This document shows, piece by piece, positions 51,360-59,130 of a stretch of 64,000 nucleotides of DNA. The position numbers were made by a program, and so were the translations under genes. Under the pieces are notes generated by a model. The model was not told the origin of the DNA, did not search any database, and worked only from the letters and a program-made list of their open reading frames with translations. The DNA is from Sulfurospirillum barnesii SES-3. GTDB taxonomy: Bacteria; Campylobacterota; Campylobacteria; Campylobacterales; Sulfurospirillaceae. The stretch covers positions 2,170,001 through 2,234,000 of the forward strand of contig NC_018002.1 of NCBI RefSeq assembly GCF_000265295.1, given 5' to 3'. The stretch's first letter is position 1; the number at the start of each line of letters is the position of its first letter.

Positions 51360-53132
51360 ATGGAAAACAACACATCAACACCCACATTTGAATCTTTTGG
51401 CTTACACCAAGATATTCTAAAAGCCGTTACAGAAGCGGGCTTTACAGAACCAAGCCCCGTACAAGCAGAGTCAATTCCTTTAGTATTAGCAGGACATGAC
51501 ATCGTTGCGCAAGCACAAACAGGTACAGGTAAAACAGCCGCATTTGGTCTTCCAACCATGAGCATGATAGATGCGCACCAAAACAAAGTTCAACTTTTAG
51601 TGATTACGCCAACCCGTGAACTAGCCACACAAGTGAGCGATGAGCTTTACTCGTTGGGACGTTTTTGCGGCATTAAAACCGTTACCATTTATGGAGGTAG
51701 CTCTTACAGCCGTCAAATTGGTTTGATTGAAAAAGGGGCAAGCGTTATCGTTGCCACACCAGGTCGTATGCTTGATCTTCTTAAAAATGGCAGACTTCCT
51801 GGTTTTTCACCAAAAATGGTTGTCCTAGACGAAGCCGATGAGATGCTTGATATGGGCTTTTTAGAAGACATCGAAGAGATCTTTACCTACCTTCCAAAAG
51901 AGCGTCAAACCCTCCTTTTCTCAGCAACAATGCCAGATCCCATCAAACGTCTTGCAAGCAAAATCTTAAATGATCCAAAATTTGTCAGTGTGACACCAAA
52001 AGATCACACGACAAATGATGATATTGAACAACTTTACTACGTGATCAACGAATACGAGAGAGACGATGCGATGATTCGTCTTTTAGATGCGCTTGAGCCT
52101 GAGAAATCCATCGTATTTTGCCGTACTAAAAAAGAGGTTGATAGACTCTCCACACAACTCATGGCAGTAGGGTATGCCGCAAAAGGACTTCATGGGGATA
52201 TGGAGCAAAACCAACGTGAGAGCGTTATTAAGGCGTTTCGTAGTTCACAAATTGAGATTCTTGTTGCAACCGACGTTGCCGCACGTGGTCTTAACGTTGC
52301 TGACATCAGCCACGTTTTTAACTACCATATGCCATTTGATCCAGAGAGTTATGTACATAGAATTGGACGAACAGGACGTGCGGGTAAAAAAGGGACTGCG
52401 ATTACGCTTGTAACGCCTATTGAGTTTCACTCAATGCAGAGAATTGGTAAAAAAGTTGGCTCAAAAATCGAACACAGAATTGTGCCAAGTTTGAGAGATG
52501 TTAAAGAGAACAAACTGGTTAAAATTGCAGATGATATTAAAAACGCAGATATTCATGAGAGTGCAGTTAAACTTCTAGCTCTTTTAGAAGAAGAGATGGA
52601 TATGTCTCAAATTGCGCTTAAACTTCTCTCCAATCTTTTAAAAGAGAACAGCCCCGTAGGACCAGATAAAATCGGACTTGATAAAAAAACCTTAGAAAAT
52701 GTGGTTAAAAACATTGAAGAGCGTGAAAACAGCCGTGGCGGACGTGGCGGTTATAGAGGAAACTCAGGTGGTAGAAGCAGTGGCGGTTATAGAGGAAACT
52801 CTAGTGGAAGCCGTGATGGTGGTAGCTACAGAGGAACGTCAAGTGGTTCACGTGATGGTGGCGGCTACAAAGGCTCTAACCCTAGAGATGCTGGAAGCAG
52901 AGACTCACGTCCTCCACGAAGTGACAGCGCACCACGTGGTGAGAGCCGTAACCCATTTGCAAAAGAGGGTAGCTCAACAGGTTCACGTGATGGCGGCGGA
53001 TACAAAGGTACACGTGATAGCGGTGATAGCAGACCACCCCGCGCTCCAAGAGCCGATAGACCAAGCGCACCACGTAGCGATGCAGGTCGCGCTCCAAAAG
53101 CCGCTCCTCGTAACGCTTACAAAAAAGATTAA
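51360..53132 (+). CDS. DEAD-box RNA helicase with an RGG-rich tail
   Basis: A 590-residue helicase of the DeaD/CsdA/RhlE type. The Q motif is FESFGLHQDIL, motif I AQTGTGKT, Ia PTRELA, II DEAD, III SAT, and VI HRIGRTGRAG. After a linker, the last 145 residues are low-complexity Gly/Arg/Ser/Asp repeats (GGYRGNS, SGSRDGG, GYKG) that probably bind RNA. It likely unfolds mRNA or helps ribosome assembly, especially in the cold. I choose ATG 51360 over 51327, since GGAAAACAG precedes it and similarity begins there. Long shadow frames inside the repeats were ignored. Confidence 0.92.
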   Translation: MENNTSTPTFESFGLHQDILKAVTEAGFTEPSPVQAESIPLVLAGHDIVAQAQTGTGKTAAFGLPTMSMIDAHQNKVQLLVITPTRELATQVSDELYSLGRFCGIKTVTIYGGSSYSRQIGLIEKGASVIVATPGRMLDLLKNGRLPGFSPKMVVLDEADEMLDMGFLEDIEEIFTYLPKERQTLLFSATMPDPIKRLASKILNDPKFVSVTPKDHTTNDDIEQLYYVINEYERDDAMIRLLDALEPEKSIVFCRTKKEVDRLSTQLMAVGYAAKGLHGDMEQNQRESVIKAFRSSQIEILVATDVAARGLNVADISHVFNYHMPFDPESYVHRIGRTGRAGKKGTAITLVTPIEFHSMQRIGKKVGSKIEHRIVPSLRDVKENKLVKIADDIKNADIHESAVKLLALLEEEMDMSQIALKLLSNLLKENSPVGPDKIGLDKKTLENVVKNIEERENSRGGRGGYRGNSGGRSSGGYRGNSSGSRDGGSYRGTSSGSRDGGGYKGSNPRDAGSRDSRPPRSDSAPRGESRNPFAKEGSSTGSRDGGGYKGTRDSGDSRPPRAPRADRPSAPRSDAGRAPKAAPRNAYKKD

Positions 53133-53410
53133 TTCTTCGCTTTTATTGAGGTGCGTGATTTTATCACGCCCTCATACCCCGTCGTTTTAACCGCATCCAA
53201 ATAGACCTTATCTTCAATTCCCTCTTTCGCAACAATCACTGCTTTTTTGCTCTCTAGGGTGACTTTGAGACTCTCCACACCCTCCACATTTTTGAGTGCT
53301 TTTTTCACCGCTGTGGTGCATAAAGGACAGTGCATCCCTGAAACCAAAATCACCACCTCTTCTTGTGCGAATAACACGGTTGCCATTACAAGCATGAAAA
53401 TATACCTCAT
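53129..53410 (-). CDS. MerP-like periplasmic heavy-metal-binding protein
   Basis: A 93-residue protein with a signal peptide (RYIFMLVMATVLFAQ) and one HMA domain with the metal site GMHCPLC (about residues 25-31) and the usual KALKNVEGVESLKVTLESKKAVI. It is paired with a MerT-like membrane protein encoded directly upstream (four-base overlap). Mercury or another soft metal ion is the likely ligand. Its stop overlaps the convergent helicase gene by four bases. Confidence 0.85.
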   Translation of the reverse strand: MRYIFMLVMATVLFAQEEVVILVSGMHCPLCTTAVKKALKNVEGVESLKVTLESKKAVIVAKEGIEDKVYLDAVKTTGYEGVIKSRTSIKAKN

Positions 53411-53739
53411 TCATTCCCTTCTAAAAAAAACTGCGCAAACTCAGGATAAAGTAAAATCAATAAAATAACGCCTAAAACTATGGCATACATCCACGCATAA
53501 GTCTTGCGTTTTTGAAGCTTACATGTAACGCATTGTGCCGTGTAACTTCGCCATGAAAACCATAAAATCAGTAGAGAAAACAAAGAAAGTGGAATGCGAA
53601 ACGGGCTTAGCGACTCAGCAAAACTCAAAAATCCAAACGAAATGCCAAAGAGTAAAAAGAGCAGAGGCGGCAAGCAACATGTTGTTGCTAAAACCGCTGT
53701 AAAAAGCGCTGTAATGACACTCAGCACCTCTTTTTTCAT
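53407..53739 (-). CDS. MerT-like membrane metal transporter
   Basis: A 110-residue protein with three hydrophobic helices. Helix 1 holds the vicinal cysteine pair LATTCCLPPLLFLLFG (CC near residues 21-22) typical of MerT, and a second pair CVTC (about 72-75) lies in the cytoplasmic loop. MerT accepts Hg(II) from MerP. No merA or merR is nearby, so this pair may import or distribute a different metal such as copper. A TTACATGTAA at 53519 is read as Thr-Cys in the second pair. Confidence 0.82.
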   Translation of the reverse strand: MKKEVLSVITALFTAVLATTCCLPPLLFLLFGISFGFLSFAESLSPFRIPLSLFSLLILWFSWRSYTAQCVTCKLQKRKTYAWMYAIVLGVILLILLYPEFAQFFLEGNE

Positions 53740-54828
53740 TTAAAATTTTTCTTGAGAGAGAAAGCTGTAACAAAACGAGGCTGGAGCGTAGTAGTCTAAG
53801 ACCTCATCTTCGACCTCTGCGTAAGGGTACCCAAACATATTAAGAGGAATTTGGGAAGGTTTTGGCTCTAAAATAAAATCACGTCCTGTGTTATAGCCCA
53901 TCCAGTTCATCTCCCAATTGCCAAAAAAGTACGCACGTACCTCTTTTACAAGCGGGTCATTCAGTGTTAATTTCTCTGCCAAAATCACTTTGGTCACATC
54001 GGCTGGGTCGCACGGAACCCATCCGCATCCATTAATGTAAAACTCCGCTCGACAATGCTCCGCCCCTGTAATTTTTGCTAAGCCATTTTCATCACTGCTA
54101 CCGCACGCTTTAGAAAAACGAGAACTGCCCAGTCGAATGCCAAACATTTCACGACATGGCACGCTCACACTTCGTAAAAGGGCAACAAACACAGAGCTAA
54201 TATCGGTGCATTTTCCACCCAAAATATTCTCCTCAATCGCCTTTCCCGCATCACCCACACCGCATCCAATCACACTGTTGTCACGGTACATGTTTTCTGT
54301 CACCCACATATAAATTGCTTTGGCTTTTTCCAGCGGTGTTTTCGCATTTTGCGTAATTTGAAGGGCTAACGCTCTTACTTTTCCCGTGGTAGGAATATGT
54401 GCGGTGGGTTTGAGATAGCGCGCAACCTCTTTGGGATATTTGGTTGAACTCTTTGCTTTGCTTAAGTCCACCGTGCGCTCATAGGTGGTAATGGTATAGC
54501 TTACCTCAAGCAGTTTTTCTCCACCCTCTTTCCACTGAGTATAGAGAGTTCTGGCTTTGTACGTATTTTTGTCCGTTACAAATGCACGGGTGGCGTTAGA
54601 GTTAAACTTAAAATCGCTCACCTTTTGATACGAACTCTCCAGAGGCAGTGGCACCCATAATTTTGTAAAACCATTAACATTTTCATGTTGGAGGTTATAG
54701 CTGTTTTTAACGTGAAAAACACGCTTTTTGCTCTTAGCCTCACTTGCCTCTAAAATAGAAACATGTGGGAAAATCACACCGCTGGCACCTAAAGCAACAC
54801 ACCCTTTCATAAATGCTCTTCTTTGCAT
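53740..54828 (-). CDS. Tat-exported transglutaminase-like protein
   Basis: A 362-residue protein with a twin-arginine leader (MQRRAFMKGCVALGASG). The transglutaminase-like core holds the triad Cys in LGGKCTDISSVFVALLRSV, His in AEHCRAEFYINGCGW and Asp in VPCDPADV. Secreted proteins of this family are cysteine proteases or crosslinkers with mostly unknown substrates. The ATG at 54828 has AAGGATTTTTC upstream; the earlier ATG at 54849 would place the Tat motif further in. It is followed without gap by the MerT-like gene. Confidence 0.85.
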   Translation of the reverse strand: MQRRAFMKGCVALGASGVIFPHVSILEASEAKSKKRVFHVKNSYNLQHENVNGFTKLWVPLPLESSYQKVSDFKFNSNATRAFVTDKNTYKARTLYTQWKEGGEKLLEVSYTITTYERTVDLSKAKSSTKYPKEVARYLKPTAHIPTTGKVRALALQITQNAKTPLEKAKAIYMWVTENMYRDNSVIGCGVGDAGKAIEENILGGKCTDISSVFVALLRSVSVPCREMFGIRLGSSRFSKACGSSDENGLAKITGAEHCRAEFYINGCGWVPCDPADVTKVILAEKLTLNDPLVKEVRAYFFGNWEMNWMGYNTGRDFILEPKPSQIPLNMFGYPYAEVEDEVLDYYAPASFCYSFLSQEKF

Positions 54829-55017
54829 GAAAAATCCTTTTTTGATCATAAAATTCTTGACACGTTTTGAGAGGAAAGCTCTAAAAACTACGCTAACGCT
54901 AGGGTAAACATAAAGAAGTAGAACTTAAGAAAGGCTATTTATGTTCATCTAACCCTTAGACTGCGTGCATGAATGATTTTACATTTTCAAATCTTAAAAT
55001 CGTCATAGTCAATACTA

Positions 55018-55992
55018 TTAAGCTTTTTTAAGAAGATAGAGATACTCGTAAATATGGTGCTTATGTGCTTTATTTTTGTAGGCTTTAAAACGGTGATGCG
55101 GCATTTTAACAAACGAAAAATCACCATATTTTTTCATCATTTCCTCAATCGCTTCGTGCGACAACAGCCCCTCATCGTTGTAGCTTAAAACCACGTAGGA
55201 GAACGCTGCTTTTTGAATAATCTCTTCTAAGGCACACAGCGCCGTGGTGGCTTTACAGTAGCGTGAACTCACATAGTCCCTCACCCCTGTTTTGCCTTTG
55301 GGCACAAAGGTATCGTACTGCGCAATGGTGTTTAAGAGATGATAATTCGCCCCGTACTGCCTGCGATTGTATGGTGGGTCAAGGTAGAGAATGTCCCCTT
55401 TAAGCTTTGAGATAAGCACATTAGCATCTTCACAAAAAACCTGATGGAGTGCATGGTTTGGGGTGTAAGGCAGTGGCTTTAAACGCATAGCCTCACAGGC
55501 TTGAGGTTTAAGTTTTTTTAAAAAAGCACTGTACACCGAAGCGGTATTTGCCACTGTATCTGCACTGCACAGCAACGAGGCAAGCAGATAAAAGTAGAGC
55601 ATTTCATTCTTTTTGTACGCCTCAATACCCTGACGTAGGGCATCAATTTTTTGCGCATTTTCATCGGAGAAATACCCTCTGCCACTGCGCTTAGAATAGT
55701 GCGTAAAAAGCCAACCTTGCACAGGCGCAAGCGCATTAAGCGCTTCTATTGTTGTATCAACGCCTTCTAGCACACCCGTTTGCAACTGTGCTTTGTTCAA
55801 CACATAACTGTAATACTCCATGTCATTGCTAAGAACCAGCGCACCTTTTTGCGCAAAAAAACTTCCCACGACCCCGCTTCCTGCAAACAAATCACAGACG
55901 ATTTTTCCCTGTAACGAGTCCTCGCTCAGCGCTAAAATGTGTTTTTCAAGAAAGGGTAAAAGCTTTGCTTTGGAGCCTATGTAGTTCATCAT
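55018..55992 (-). CDS. Orphan D12-class adenine-N6 DNA methyltransferase
   Basis: A 324-residue methylase. The N-terminal YIGSKAKLLPFL and SAM-binding VCDLFAGSGVVGSFFA (about 31-46) precede the catalytic LDPPYNRRQYGANYHLLNTIA (about 208-228). The DPPYNxRQY-NYHLL context is like that of the NlaIII/HpyI group, which methylates CATG, but I cannot verify this. No partner endonuclease gene is adjacent. The two ATGs at 55992 and 55989 are both possible; the second is better spaced from AGGAAA. A TTACATGTAA lies just upstream of the neighbouring kinase stop (56033). Confidence 0.85.
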   Translation of the reverse strand: MMNYIGSKAKLLPFLEKHILALSEDSLQGKIVCDLFAGSGVVGSFFAQKGALVLSNDMEYYSYVLNKAQLQTGVLEGVDTTIEALNALAPVQGWLFTHYSKRSGRGYFSDENAQKIDALRQGIEAYKKNEMLYFYLLASLLCSADTVANTASVYSAFLKKLKPQACEAMRLKPLPYTPNHALHQVFCEDANVLISKLKGDILYLDPPYNRRQYGANYHLLNTIAQYDTFVPKGKTGVRDYVSSRYCKATTALCALEEIIQKAAFSYVVLSYNDEGLLSHEAIEEMMKKYGDFSFVKMPHHRFKAYKNKAHKHHIYEYLYLLKKA

Positions 55993-56046
55993 TTTCCTGC
56001 ACGATTTTTTATATCATAGCAAAAAAATCACTTTACATGTAAAGAG

Positions 56047-57300
56047 TTAAAAGCTGATTTTAAACCCGTTTTTACCTTTTACATGTAAATACTCTAAAAC
56101 AAATCCATGCTTCACGATAATGGCGTTAGCAATGTAAAGCCCTAGCCCTAACCCCGTACTAGAACCCTCAACCGCACGGTTAAACGGGCGTGAAAAGTCC
56201 ATCTTCTCTTTGGCAATTTCCTCACCCACACTCTCAATACACACCATCCCCTCTTCAATACGTACATCCACCGTGTGTGTCGAGTGCTTAAGAGCATTGT
56301 CCAAAAGATTTTTCAACGCCGTGGCAAAAAGCTCAAAATCAATCAAAATAAGAGAAACAAACTCTTGTGAATGCACCTCAATACGGCTCGTATCGCACAG
56401 CAGTAAATCCCTTGCATGGTCTAACACATCGATCATCCGATACGCCTTTGGCTCTAAAACCCACTCGTTGGAGCTGAGTTTTTCCACCTTTACCATCTCT
56501 TCTAAAAGGGTTTCTAAGCGCTCAAAAATGCGCTCCATTTGGCTTTGATGTTTGGCATTTTCTAAGCTATGGCAGACTATTTTACCCTTCATAATGGGTG
56601 TTTTAAGCTCATGCAAGATATTGCGTAAAAAAAGCGTTCGTGCCTCTTTGAGGTGGTGAATTTTCTCCATGGCGTGATTAAACTCAACCGCAATTTCACC
56701 CAATTCATCCTCACTCTCCACCCCAATAGCTTGAAATTTTTTCGCATTTCCCACATCTTCGATAGCACGTTTAAGATGACGCAGTCGCAAAAGTTTTCGA
56801 AGCACCACACTAAAAAAGAGCACCATCAAAAGGTTAATCACCACCCCTAAAATCCATACACGCTCAGGACGAAACACTCCCTCATCTTCTAAAACAATCC
56901 GTTCATCAACCAACCACATGGGCGGTAGTGGTGGCATACCAAACTCTTTAAAACCATGCGGAGGTGGTGGCGGTGGGAAGCCTTGCTTAGGCACAAAATA
57001 GAGCTTTTTTTCATAGCGCATCATCTCAAATAAAGGGTCTTCCAAAAGAGGCTCTCCGCTTTCGTAGAGCGTTTGCGCTGGCATAGAACTTATCCTTACA
57101 TGTAAAGGTTTTAGCTGCTCATTGAGCGCTTCAAAGGAGACATCTTGGGAGAGCCTTACTGCCATGATAAAACGCTGAAACGCAAAGTAGTTTAACTCAC
57201 TGTTTTGACGTTTATACTCCAACGCCAACGCAAGGTTAATCACCACCAAACACAACGCAAAAAAGAGGGAAATAAGCGTAATGATGGAAATTTTACGCAT
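56047..57300 (-). CDS. ArsS-like sensor histidine kinase, pair 2
   Basis: A 417-residue kinase. The first helix is IITLISLFFALCLVVINLAL. The periplasmic part (about 30-145) carries a proline run, QGFPPPPPPHGFKEF and GMPPLPPMW. The H-box is FLRNILHELKTPIMKGK, and the ATPase domain has NLLDNALKHS and GLGLGLYI. The ATG at 57300 overlaps the regulator stop by eight bases. It is paralogous to the kinase at 27003-28241. Palindrome copies lie at 56079 and 57096. Confidence 0.9.
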   Translation of the reverse strand: MRKISIITLISLFFALCLVVINLALALEYKRQNSELNYFAFQRFIMAVRLSQDVSFEALNEQLKPLHVRISSMPAQTLYESGEPLLEDPLFEMMRYEKKLYFVPKQGFPPPPPPHGFKEFGMPPLPPMWLVDERIVLEDEGVFRPERVWILGVVINLLMVLFFSVVLRKLLRLRHLKRAIEDVGNAKKFQAIGVESEDELGEIAVEFNHAMEKIHHLKEARTLFLRNILHELKTPIMKGKIVCHSLENAKHQSQMERIFERLETLLEEMVKVEKLSSNEWVLEPKAYRMIDVLDHARDLLLCDTSRIEVHSQEFVSLILIDFELFATALKNLLDNALKHSTHTVDVRIEEGMVCIESVGEEIAKEKMDFSRPFNRAVEGSSTGLGLGLYIANAIIVKHGFVLEYLHVKGKNGFKISF

Positions 57301-57964
57301 TGACAAACTTATACCCCACCCCTCGTACCGAGAGAATAAAACGAGGTTTTTTGGGGTCATCGCCTATTTTTTGGCGAATCCTCCCCATAATGACATCAAT
57401 GCTTTTCAAACTGCTCTCATACTTGATGGAACCAATGTTTAACAAAAGCTCTTCTCGAGAAATAACATACCCCTCTTTTTTGAGCATATACAAGACAATG
57501 TCATACTCTGCTTGGGTGAGTTTGAGTGCTTCTTTGCCACGCTTGATGGTATGGCGCTCCTCATCGACACAAAACGTCACAGAGCTTACCTCTTCAACGC
57601 TACTGCGCCGCCTTAGAATGGCTCGAAGCCTAAACGCTAACTCTCGTGGGTCATAAGGTTTGGGTAAAAAGTCATCCGCTCCCCGTTCAAAACCCATCAC
57701 TTTGTCGTTCATATCTGAGCGTGCGGAGGAGATAATAATTGGAAGATTGGGCAGGCTTTGATGCACAATACGGCAAATCTCAAGCCCATCAATTTGTGGT
57801 AAGGAGAGGTCAAGTACAAGTGCGTCAAATACGCCATTTTGCAAAGCAGTTAAACCCTCCAAAGGGCTCAAGGCTAGGCTGGTTTGAATCTGCTCTTTTA
57901 AGAGAGATTCTTGCAAAAGTTGACCCAATTCTACGTCATCTTCAATCATCAGTATGTTCATCAT
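57293..57964 (-). CDS. OmpR-family response regulator, pair 2
   Basis: A 223-residue regulator with MIEDDVEL, phospho-acceptor LVLDLSLPQIDGLE, KPYDP and a winged helix ending SIDVIMGRIRQKIGD and SVRGVGYKFVNA. It starts at ATG 57964 or 57961. It is transcribed with the kinase and lies just downstream of the EF-hand protein gene, which could be one of its targets. Confidence 0.92.
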   Translation of the reverse strand: MMNILMIEDDVELGQLLQESLLKEQIQTSLALSPLEGLTALQNGVFDALVLDLSLPQIDGLEICRIVHQSLPNLPIIISSARSDMNDKVMGFERGADDFLPKPYDPRELAFRLRAILRRRSSVEEVSSVTFCVDEERHTIKRGKEALKLTQAEYDIVLYMLKKEGYVISREELLLNIGSIKYESSLKSIDVIMGRIRQKIGDDPKKPRFILSVRGVGYKFVNA

Positions 57965-58005
57965 GCCTGATTATAACGAAGATAAAGTAAACCAAAAGTA
58001 ACACC

Positions 58006-58033
58006 AAACCACGCTTTGCTTAGAGCGTGGTTT
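58006..58033 (-). terminator. Terminator after the EF-hand protein gene
   Basis: AAACCACGCT / AGCGTGGTTT with an eight-base loop lies just after the stop of the minus-strand EF-hand gene (58039) and ahead of the regulator gene. Confidence 0.8.
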
Positions 58034-58038
58034 AGGGT

Positions 58039-58962
58039 TTAAGCGCTTAAACTAAACGATGAGCTTGAAAGTGAGCTTTGCGTTGCGTATCGTGAAACGA
58101 TTTGCGCTAAAAGCGCACTCATCAAAGAATCCTCTGTTGAGCTAGCTGTTGCAACCTCTTCTGTGCCAATGCTGTCGGCTTTAGTCGATTCTTTATAGGC
58201 TTGCGCTTCTGCTGAACTTACTTTGCCATCTTCATTGGTATCGGCTTCGTCAAAATTTTCAACGATAGACTCCAACAACGAAGCAAGATTGCTATCGGTT
58301 TTGGTAGCATCGTTTGCCATAGCGGTAAGCTCCGCTGCGGTGTATCCCTCTGCCTCTTCTGTATCACTGGAAACAGAAGGTGGTGGGGGTGGTGGAGGCA
58401 TAGCACCAGAGCTTGCAACATTGCTTGCCTCAGTACTTTGTGTACTCTCACGTGAAGCCTCTTGATACGCCATCGCTTCAGCAGAAGTAACTTTACCATC
58501 TCCATCGCTATCAGCCGCATCGAAATTTTCAATAACCGATGCCAACAAAGAAGCCAAATTGCTATCACTTGAGCCAACCTCTTCTGCCATTGCAGTGAGC
58601 TCCTCTTGTGTATAACCTGTGTCTTCTTCACTGTTAGATGGTGGCGGAGGTGGTGGGGGCATACCACCTGCTGCCATGGTAGAACTACTTTGCGAAAACG
58701 AAGCACTGAGCTCCTCTTGAGAAATGGTGCCATCGCCATCACTGTCCAATGACGAAAAAGCGCTACTAATAGCACTTTCATCGCTTATAGAGAGTGCTAG
58801 GGCAGCACTACTAAATTCCGCACTATCAACCGAACCACTGCTATCAGAGTCCATAGAAGTAAGCAACGCTTCTGCAAACCCCGAACCACTAGAGCGATTC
58901 GAGCTGGTCGTGTTACCGTACGAAAGGTAGGTTTCGTAGAGAGAACTTGAACCAACGGTCAT
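58039..58962 (-). CDS. EF-hand protein with polyproline linkers
   Basis: A 307-residue Ser/Ala/Glu-rich protein with four EF-hand loops: DSDSSGSVDSAE, DSDGDGTISQEE, DSDGDGKVTSAE and DTNEDGKVSSAE. Two GGMPPPPPPPS / GAMPPPPPPPS linkers precede two repeats of about 75 residues (EELTAMAEEVG... and AELTAMANDAT...), an internal duplication. There is no signal peptide or cysteine. EF-hand proteins of this sort are annotated as XopAW-like calcium binders, but secretion is unproven. The start ATG 58962 has GGAGGAG upstream, a strong site; an in-frame ATG at 59016 lacks one. A second reading frame of 187 codons here is a shadow. Confidence 0.85.
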   Translation of the reverse strand: MTVGSSSLYETYLSYGNTTSSNRSSGSGFAEALLTSMDSDSSGSVDSAEFSSAALALSISDESAISSAFSSLDSDGDGTISQEELSASFSQSSSTMAAGGMPPPPPPPSNSEEDTGYTQEELTAMAEEVGSSDSNLASLLASVIENFDAADSDGDGKVTSAEAMAYQEASRESTQSTEASNVASSGAMPPPPPPPSVSSDTEEAEGYTAAELTAMANDATKTDSNLASLLESIVENFDEADTNEDGKVSSAEAQAYKESTKADSIGTEEVATASSTEDSLMSALLAQIVSRYATQSSLSSSSFSLSA

Positions 58963-58983
58963 AGTCTCCTCCTTTGTTTGGCT

Positions 58984-58997
58984 TGGGAAATTTCCCA
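58984..58997. promoter_or_regulatory. 14-bp palindrome before the EF-hand gene
   Basis: TGGGAAATTTCCCA is a perfect palindrome 22 bases upstream of the EF-hand gene start, within its 5' region. It could be an operator; nothing else in the window shares it as far as I can see. Confidence 0.3.
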
Positions 58998-59130
58998 CAT
59001 GCCATCCTAATACCAAAGCGGTAAACGGTGGGTAACATTTTTACATGTAAAGGTTTATGGTAAAAATGGCTATGAAAACTTTAACGACCAACGAGGTACA
59101 ATGACGCTACTAATTTAAGAGAGCTTAAGT

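Noticed and set aside
52699-53190. A 163-codon open frame inside the helicase tail
   Set aside because: It is an out-of-frame reading of the GGT/CGT repeat region of the helicase with low-complexity Val/Ala/Glu content and no ribosome binding site.
58218-58781. A 187-codon minus-strand frame inside the EF-hand gene
   Set aside because: It is a shadow of the repetitive EF-hand coding sequence on the same strand in another frame, rich in Leu/Arg/His and without family features.
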